Source: Candidatus Latescibacter anaerobius SCGC AAA252-E07 (lineage in GTDB: Bacteria; Latescibacterota; Latescibacteria; Latescibacterales; Latescibacteraceae). From it: a stretch of DNA of 6,615 bases. Under the pieces are notes generated by a model. It saw only the letters and a program-made list of their open reading frames with translations, made no database searches and was not told where the DNA came from. The position numbers and the translations under genes were made by a program. The stretch covers positions 1 to 6,615 of the forward strand of contig AQSL01000061.1 of NCBI GenBank assembly GCA_000403035.1. Reading direction: 5' to 3'. Below are positions 1 through 3,571 of the stretch, one piece after another (within the stretch, counting starts at the first letter, position 1; each line of letters opens with the position of its first letter).

Positions 1-18
1 ACCTTCAAGGTAATGAGT

Positions 19-134
19 TGTCAAGGGCCGGTCTGTGAAAAAGAATAAATATGAAAAATATGTTCGTAATACGTGCGATAAAACAATGATAAACAATACG
101 TTTTGTGAATGACCGGCTTGTCTTGCCCTTGACA
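19..134. repeat. Long-range inverted repeat in the left non-coding segment
   Basis: TGTCAAGGGC at 19-28 is exactly reverse-complementary to GCCCTTGACA at 125-134, and the overlapping GCCGGTC at 27-33 is reverse-complementary to GACCGGC at 111-117. The right arm thus contains the complement of the left arm with 7 extra bases in the middle. The interior (34-110) is AT-rich and includes an imperfect tandem repeat, GATAAAACAAT then GATAAACAAT, at 77-97. No open reading frame in the segment looks like a protein. It could be a small mobile-element remnant or a structured transcript. I found no target-site duplication and do not know which strand is transcribed. Confidence 0.5.
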
Positions 135-161
135 GCAATATAGTCATATATTACAAGCCGG
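113..161. repeat. Inverted repeat with nested AT-rich hairpin
   Basis: CCGGCTTGT at 113-121 pairs perfectly with ACAAGCCGG at 153-161. Nested directly against the right arm is a second hairpin, AATATA (137-142) with TATATT (147-152) around the loop GTCA. Bases 113-117 are also one arm of the longer-range pairing with 27-33, so the two folds exclude each other. No function can be assigned. Confidence 0.45.
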
Positions 162-189
162 GGCGCGTGAAAAGACTTTTTCACCGCCC
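161..189. repeat. Strong stem-loop downstream of the flavoprotein gene
   Basis: GGGCG (161-165) pairs with CGCCC (185-189) and GTGAAAA (167-173) pairs with TTTTCAC (178-184), with one bulged base (166) and a four-base loop. It lies about 55 bases beyond the stop codon of the minus-strand flavoprotein gene and could stop or stabilise its transcript. Neither strand has a T-run right after the stem, so it is not a classical intrinsic terminator. Confidence 0.45.
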
Positions 190-212
190 TCTCAGGGGAG
201 TAAAGCGGTCCA

Positions 213-238
213 CATTGTTCTGACGGGGTACAACAATG
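213..238 (-). repeat. Hairpin just after the flavoprotein stop codon
   Basis: CATTGTT (213-219) and AACAATG (232-238) are perfect inverted repeats around a 12-base loop. On the minus strand the hairpin starts about 5 bases after the flavoprotein stop codon, so it would form at the start of the 3' untranslated region. It has no T-run and is probably not a stand-alone terminator; with the stem at 161-189 it may act as a 3' structure. Confidence 0.35.
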
Positions 239-242
239 CACA

Positions 243-1535
243 TCAGCTCTCAGCGGCATTCTCTCCCGCAAGATAGCCGGTACTCCAGCATACCTGCAGG
301 TTATATCCTCCGGTCGGCCCGTCCAGGTCCAGGATTTCTCCGGCGAAGAATAAGTTTTGTATTATTTTCGACCGCATTGTTTTCGGGTCGATATCTTTTA
401 AGGATATACCGCCGGATGTGATAATCGCTTTGTTGAAACCTGACAAACATTTCACTGTTAACGGGAGTTCTTTAAGGAGCATCCGCAGTTTTTTGCGTTC
501 TTCTTTCGTTATTTCCCTGCCTTTTTTCAGCGGATCAATCTTTGAAAGCTTCAGGAATACGGGAATGAGTTTTTGTGGAAGCAATTCGGAAAGTATATAT
601 TTTGCCCCTTTGTTATTATGCTTTTCGAAGTCCCGCAGGAGTCTTTTGTCCAGTTTTTCGAAGGTCAAAGCCGGTTTGAAATCGATGAATAATTGTGTAT
701 GTCCGTTTTTCAGCAACTTCCCTATTTTTTTGCTCATGTCCAGAATTATCGGCCCGCTCAGGAAAGAACCGGCTATTAAGGCTTCACCGAATCGGCTATC
801 CTGTTTTTTGTTATCCTGATAAACAGAAATCATAACGTTTTTAAGATGTAATCTGCCTATCTCATCCATCCATTTTTCCTTAACGAATAACGGTGTAAGC
901 GCTGGTTCCGGTTGAATTATCGTATGTCCCATCTGTTTCGCCCACATATAACCGTCGCCGGTTGATCCAGTCTGGGGATATGAGAGTCCACCTGTACTGA
1001 GGAGATAATTTTTTGCATTAATTTCGTCTCTATTATCAAGAATAATTTTTTCTACCATATTTTCCTTTTGAGATATACTATTTATTGTGCAATCGGTAAG
1101 CAGAGCGATGTTATTTTTTTTAATGAGCCTGTAAAAAAGTTCCTGAACATCTTTTGCCGTTCCTCCTTCAGGAAATATCCGGCCTCCTCTTTCTGTTATT
1201 GTTTCCATTTCGTTTTTATGAAAAAAATCAATAGTTTCTTTTATTCCAAAACGATAGAGCGTGCTTATGAGAAATTTGCCGTTTTTTCCGAAATTGGCGG
1301 AAAATTCCATAACATCGGTTTCGGCATTGGTTATGTTGCACCTTTCCTTGCCCGTTAATAATAATTTTGCACCCGGAGTATGATTTTTTTCTAAAAGAAC
1401 CACATTGGCACCGCATTCCGAGGCACGAATTGCGGCCATCATACCAGCGGGCCCCGCACCGATAATTGCAAGATCGTATTGTTTTGCTAGTATGACAGTT
1501 TCTTTTGTTTTCCTTTTTGGCTTTTTCATGTGCAT
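243..1535 (-). CDS. HI0933/YhiN-family FAD-dependent oxidoreductase
   Basis: A 430-residue cytoplasmic flavoprotein of the HI0933 family (E. coli YhiN-like, often annotated as an NAD(P)/FAD-dependent oxidoreductase or aminoacetone-oxidase-family enzyme). The physiological substrate of most members is unknown. Seen in the sequence: a Rossmann dinucleotide-binding motif GAGPAG at residues 26-31 with the ribose-binding acidic residue E49; the family signature TGKERCNITN at 61-70; GGRIFPEGGTAKDV at 117-130; STGGLSYPQTGSTGDGY at about 180-196; PALTPL at 211-216; and the C-terminal FAD-contacting signature GEILDLDGPTGGYNLQ at 399-414. The length is close to the family norm (about 390-420) with a short basic N-terminal extension. 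The ATG at 1535 is chosen because GAGGT lies 7 bases upstream; a second in-frame ATG two codons later is less well spaced. E64 replaces the glycine usual in the TGxGRCN signature. The gene stands alone, with divergent mazE upstream. Family assignment is firm, the reaction is not. Confidence 0.93.
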   Translation of the reverse strand: MHMKKPKRKTKETVILAKQYDLAIIGAGPAGMMAAIRASECGANVVLLEKNHTPGAKLLLTGKERCNITNAETDVMEFSANFGKNGKFLISTLYRFGIKETIDFFHKNEMETITERGGRIFPEGGTAKDVQELFYRLIKKNNIALLTDCTINSISQKENMVEKIILDNRDEINAKNYLLSTGGLSYPQTGSTGDGYMWAKQMGHTIIQPEPALTPLFVKEKWMDEIGRLHLKNVMISVYQDNKKQDSRFGEALIAGSFLSGPIILDMSKKIGKLLKNGHTQLFIDFKPALTFEKLDKRLLRDFEKHNNKGAKYILSELLPQKLIPVFLKLSKIDPLKKGREITKEERKKLRMLLKELPLTVKCLSGFNKAIITSGGISLKDIDPKTMRSKIIQNLFFAGEILDLDGPTGGYNLQVCWSTGYLAGENAAES

Positions 1536-1542
1536 TATTTTT

Positions 1543-1547
1543 ACCTC
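1543..1547 (-). promoter_or_regulatory. Ribosome binding site of the flavoprotein gene
   Basis: On the minus strand the sequence reads GAGGT, then 7 bases, then the ATG at 1535. It decides the start codon. It abuts or overlaps the outer end of the MITE-like element at 1545-1696, so the element may supply part of the translation signal. Confidence 0.65.
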
Positions 1548-1696
1548 GTGCAGAGACGCAAAAGTGCATAGAAAAAATTAATGTATTCGTTCATTGATCT
1601 CGTTTCTCAGATCGAAAAAAGTTTTATTGAATATGAAACTTATTTCAAAACCATACAAATCATTTCTTTCTTTGCAGCCTTAGCGAACTTTGCGAG
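1545..1696. repeat. MITE-like element with degenerate terminal inverted repeats
   Basis: The left end (1545-1577), read on the plus strand, is CTCGTGCAGAGACGCAAAAG followed by TGCATAGAAAAAA. The right end (1696 back to 1665), read on the minus strand, is CTCGCAAAGTTCGCTAAGGC followed by TGCAAAGAAAGAA. With a few small gaps about three quarters of positions agree, giving terminal inverted repeats of about 32 bases. The roughly 85-bp interior is AT-rich and non-coding and contains a small hairpin, GATCT (1596-1600) with AGATC (1609-1613). Degenerate intergenic repeats built from 'GCAAAG / GCAGAG' motifs are, from memory, common in several bacterial phyla. I see no target-site duplication and no transposase, so a non-autonomous or decayed element is inferred. 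Confidence 0.5.
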
Positions 1697-1838
1697 AAAC
1701 AATAATTCAAGAGTGTTTGCGGGCAAATATTGTTAATGACAACCTATCGTTCCGAAATAATCAATGAAGATTGAAAAGAAAGGGCGGAACAGCAGGTATA
1801 TTAATTCTGCCAGAAAAAAAACTTGATGACAGTGCAGC

Positions 1839-1861
1839 ATGTATATACCTTGTCTATACAT
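1839..1861 (+). promoter_or_regulatory. Palindromic operator candidate upstream of the mazE-like gene
   Basis: ATGTATA (1839-1845) and TATACAT (1855-1861) are perfect 7-bp inverted repeats separated by 9 bases, ending 21 bases before the mazE ATG. MazE-type AbrB-fold antitoxins usually bind palindromes in their own promoters, so autoregulation is plausible. A TTGATG hexamer at 1823-1828 and the TATACC at 1844-1849 could form a poor promoter with a 15-base gap, so the promoter call itself is weak. Confidence 0.4.
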
Positions 1862-1871
1862 CTATCAACGA

Positions 1872-1876
1872 AGAGG
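1872..1876 (+). promoter_or_regulatory. Ribosome binding site of the mazE-like gene
   Basis: AGAGG is followed by 6 bases and then the ATG at 1883. This favours the ATG over an in-frame TTG at 1823, which would add 20 residues with no resemblance to MazE and would run through the palindrome at 1839-1861. Confidence 0.65.
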
Positions 1877-1882
1877 TTAAAC

Positions 1883-2122
1883 ATGAACAGTCACAGCAAG
1901 GTACAGAAATGGGGCAACAGTCTTGCGATACGTATTCGGAGGTCTATCGCTGACCAGTTGGACCTGAAAGAGAACTCCGAGGTTGATATTACGATCCAGG
2001 ACAAAACGCTCGTTATCGCCCCATGCAGGAAGCAGTATACGCTTTCTTCGCTACTTGAAGGTGTCAAACCGGAAGACCTTCACGGTGAAATGGATTTCCA
2101 TTTTAGTACATCTCAAATTTAA
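1883..2122 (+). CDS. mazE: Orphan MazE/AbrB-family antitoxin, C-terminally shortened
   Basis: A 79-residue MazE-like antitoxin with an N-terminal swapped-hairpin AbrB DNA-binding domain. Visible features are KVQKWGNSLAIRI at residues 6-18, the family's most conserved stretch; LDLKENSEVDI at 26-36; KTLVIAPCRK at 41-50; and the linker to the toxin-binding tail, YTLSSLLEGVKPEDLHGEMD, at 52-71. In the family such proteins dimerise, repress their own promoter and neutralise the MazF endoribonuclease through the extended C-terminal tail. Two oddities are seen. Arginine 19 stands where the motif RIPxxL normally has proline. After residue 72 the usual ending, resembling 'GEPxxKEVW' in E. coli MazE, is replaced by HFSTSQI, encoded by DNA antisense to the last codons of the methyltransferase gene. 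No mazF follows, because the opposite-strand gene occupies the next 1.1 kb. I infer a remnant of a mazEF module that lost its toxin and tail. It may still bind DNA; antitoxin activity is doubtful. Confidence 0.85.
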   Translation: MNSHSKVQKWGNSLAIRIRRSIADQLDLKENSEVDITIQDKTLVIAPCRKQYTLSSLLEGVKPEDLHGEMDFHFSTSQI

Positions 2123-3242
2123 CAAGAATACCTTCGAGTCCCCCGTTCTTCAGCTCCTTTTTCCATGACTTTCTGAGCGCCATGTGTTTCAGCATGCTTC
2201 GATCGCCAAAATAAATAAAGGCTTCGGCGCCAGTGCATCTGTGTTTCAGGAATTCTCCGAGGGAGTGATAGAATTCTACCAGATTCTCGTTTTTTCCGCT
2301 GCGGATGCCGTAAGGAGGATTACAGACAATGAGAGTATTTTTCAGACCGGAAATCGAGTTAAAATCTTTTTTGGTCAGACTGATATTACTGCCGCCCGGC
2401 AGCTTCCTCATATTTTTTCGTGCGATACTCACAGCTTTGGACGAGATGTCGCTTCCTGATATAAGGCCGTCGGGCAATTCACGCTTACGGTTGTCTGCTT
2501 CTCGTTTGACTTCTGCCCAGAGCGCCTTGTCGTAATCAGGCATATTCTCAAATCCGAACCTGGTCCTGAAAATCCCCGGCGGGACCCGGCAGTACTTTAT
2601 AAGGGCTTCGCTGAGCAACGTTCCGGAGCCGCACATGAGATCGTAAAGAGGCCGTGCACCATCCCACCCTGAAAGCCCGATTATAGTCGCCGCAAGCGTT
2701 TCCTGCATGGGAGCTTCGACCGATTCGGTACGGTAGCCGCGGCGGTGAAGCGACCCTCCTGATGTATCGAGGCTGACAGTTGCGCGGTCATTCTGGATAT
2801 GCAGGTTGAACCAGATATCAGGGGCCTTCGTATCGACATCGGGCCTTTTTCCGAAACGATTGCGAAAGTAATCGACTATCGAATCCTTGAGACAGAGCGC
2901 CGCATACTGGGAATGTTTGATTTTGCTGTGCGACACCGTTGCAGACACGGCGAATGTGGTATTCACCGTCATGAAATCGCTCCAGTCGATTTTACTCGCC
3001 GTTTTGTAAAGGTATTTGGTGCTGTGACAGTCGAATGTCAACAATGGAGCCAGAATCCTCGATAATATCTGAGACATGTAATTGACACGGTATAGTCCGG
3101 CAATGTCGGTTTCAAAGAAAATACCACGAAAGAAGGGCTTGATATTCTTTACATTCAGCTCGCGGAGTTCTTTGACAGCAACCTCCTCCATTCCATCGGC
3201 ATGCTGGGCAAAGAACCTGCCTGATTTCTGATAAGTATACAT
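2103..3242 (-). CDS. rlmL: THUMP-domain class I SAM-dependent RNA methyltransferase (RlmL-like)
   Basis: A 379-residue cytoplasmic methyltransferase of the COG0116/RlmL (Bacillus YpsC-like) family. The E. coli member makes N2-methylguanosine at 23S rRNA position 2445, but the target of this short form is inferred only. An N-terminal ferredoxin-like region plus THUMP RNA-binding domain covers about residues 5-155. The family hinge SGGSLHRRGYR is at 161-171. The Rossmann methyltransferase domain follows: SAM-binding motif I DLMCGSGTLLSEA at 201-213, acidic motif GSDIS at 263-267, and the amino-methylating motif NPPYG at 308-312. The second (RlmK) methyltransferase domain fused in E. coli is absent, as is usual outside Gammaproteobacteria. 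The ATG at 3242 is chosen because homology begins there and GGAG lies 11 bases upstream. The frame stays open to a TTG at 3374, but those 44 residues look unrelated. The 3' end overlaps the convergent mazE-like gene by 20 bp. Confidence 0.9.
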   Translation of the reverse strand: MYTYQKSGRFFAQHADGMEEVAVKELRELNVKNIKPFFRGIFFETDIAGLYRVNYMSQILSRILAPLLTFDCHSTKYLYKTASKIDWSDFMTVNTTFAVSATVSHSKIKHSQYAALCLKDSIVDYFRNRFGKRPDVDTKAPDIWFNLHIQNDRATVSLDTSGGSLHRRGYRTESVEAPMQETLAATIIGLSGWDGARPLYDLMCGSGTLLSEALIKYCRVPPGIFRTRFGFENMPDYDKALWAEVKREADNRKRELPDGLISGSDISSKAVSIARKNMRKLPGGSNISLTKKDFNSISGLKNTLIVCNPPYGIRSGKNENLVEFYHSLGEFLKHRCTGAEAFIYFGDRSMLKHMALRKSWKKELKNGGLEGILVKFEMY

Positions 3243-3454
3243 GGTCTTTCTTTCTCCGAAAATGGTGACTTCAACCTGTCGTTTACAATATACATGGTTT
3301 AAACCGTAATGATAAGGTATTTCAAGTGTATTCTTTTCTGTTTGAGTTCCGTCAACAGGGATAGAACGGCACAAAATATACTTGCCGGAATCGAAGAAAG
3401 AAGATATAATTCAGACATTAATCTCTATAAGTACAAACATAACCCTAAATAATT

Positions 3455-3482
3455 TTGATAAGGGAACTATTGATTATATATT
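3455..3482 (+). promoter_or_regulatory. Sigma70-like promoter of the secreted-protein gene
   Basis: TTGATA (3455-3460) and TATATT (3477-3482), each 5 of 6 to consensus, are separated by 16 bases. Transcription would start near 3489, giving a leader of about 80 bases. The surroundings are very AT-rich, so chance matches are possible, and a second weaker pair (TTGATT at 3470, TATAAA at 3491) lies just downstream. If the organism uses a Bacteroidetes-type sigma factor, the real promoter may differ. Confidence 0.4.
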
Positions 3483-3485
3483 ATA

Positions 3486-3526
3486 AGCATTATAAATGCT
3501 GTAAAGCGGCGAGTGGAGCTAAGCTC
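3486..3526 (+). repeat. Two small palindromes in the leader of the secreted-protein gene
   Basis: AGCATT (3486-3491) and AATGCT (3495-3500) form a 6-bp inverted repeat around a three-base gap. GAGCT (3516-3520) and AGCTC (3522-3526) form a second one around a single A. They lie between the candidate promoter and the ribosome binding site AGAGGAG (3558-3564). They are either regulator sites or weak leader stem-loops; the second has too small a loop to fold well as RNA, which favours a DNA-binding site if it is functional. Confidence 0.3.
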
Positions 3527-3571
3527 AAGTGGAATATTTTATTGTGCAGTTAAAATAAGAGGAGAAAAAAG

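Noticed and set aside
77..97. Tandem GATAAAACAAT / GATAAACAAT as an iteron or CRISPR-like repeat
   Set aside because: There are only two imperfect, directly adjacent copies with no spacers, which is expected by chance in AT-rich DNA.
129..152. TTGACA (129-134) followed by TATATT (147-152) as a promoter
   Set aside because: The gap is only 12 bases, and on the plus strand a transcript would run antisense into the flavoprotein gene. The hexamers are better explained as parts of the inverted repeats.
5..271. Minus-strand 88-codon open frame across the left non-coding segment
   Set aside because: It overlaps the 3' end of the flavoprotein gene in another frame, its sequence is low-quality with no recognisable domain, and the DNA is dominated by inverted repeats.
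418..819. Plus-strand 133-codon open frame
   Set aside because: It lies entirely antisense to the well-supported flavoprotein gene, is serine- and phenylalanine-rich as antisense shadows often are, and has no family resemblance.
1823..1882. TTG start giving a 99-residue form of the antitoxin
   Set aside because: The added 20 residues do not match MazE proteins, and the ATG at 1883 has a well-spaced AGAGG.
1771..1953. Plus-strand 60-codon frame starting at a TTG before the mazE-like gene
   Set aside because: It overlaps the mazE-like gene out of frame, runs through the palindromic operator candidate and has no recognisable sequence.
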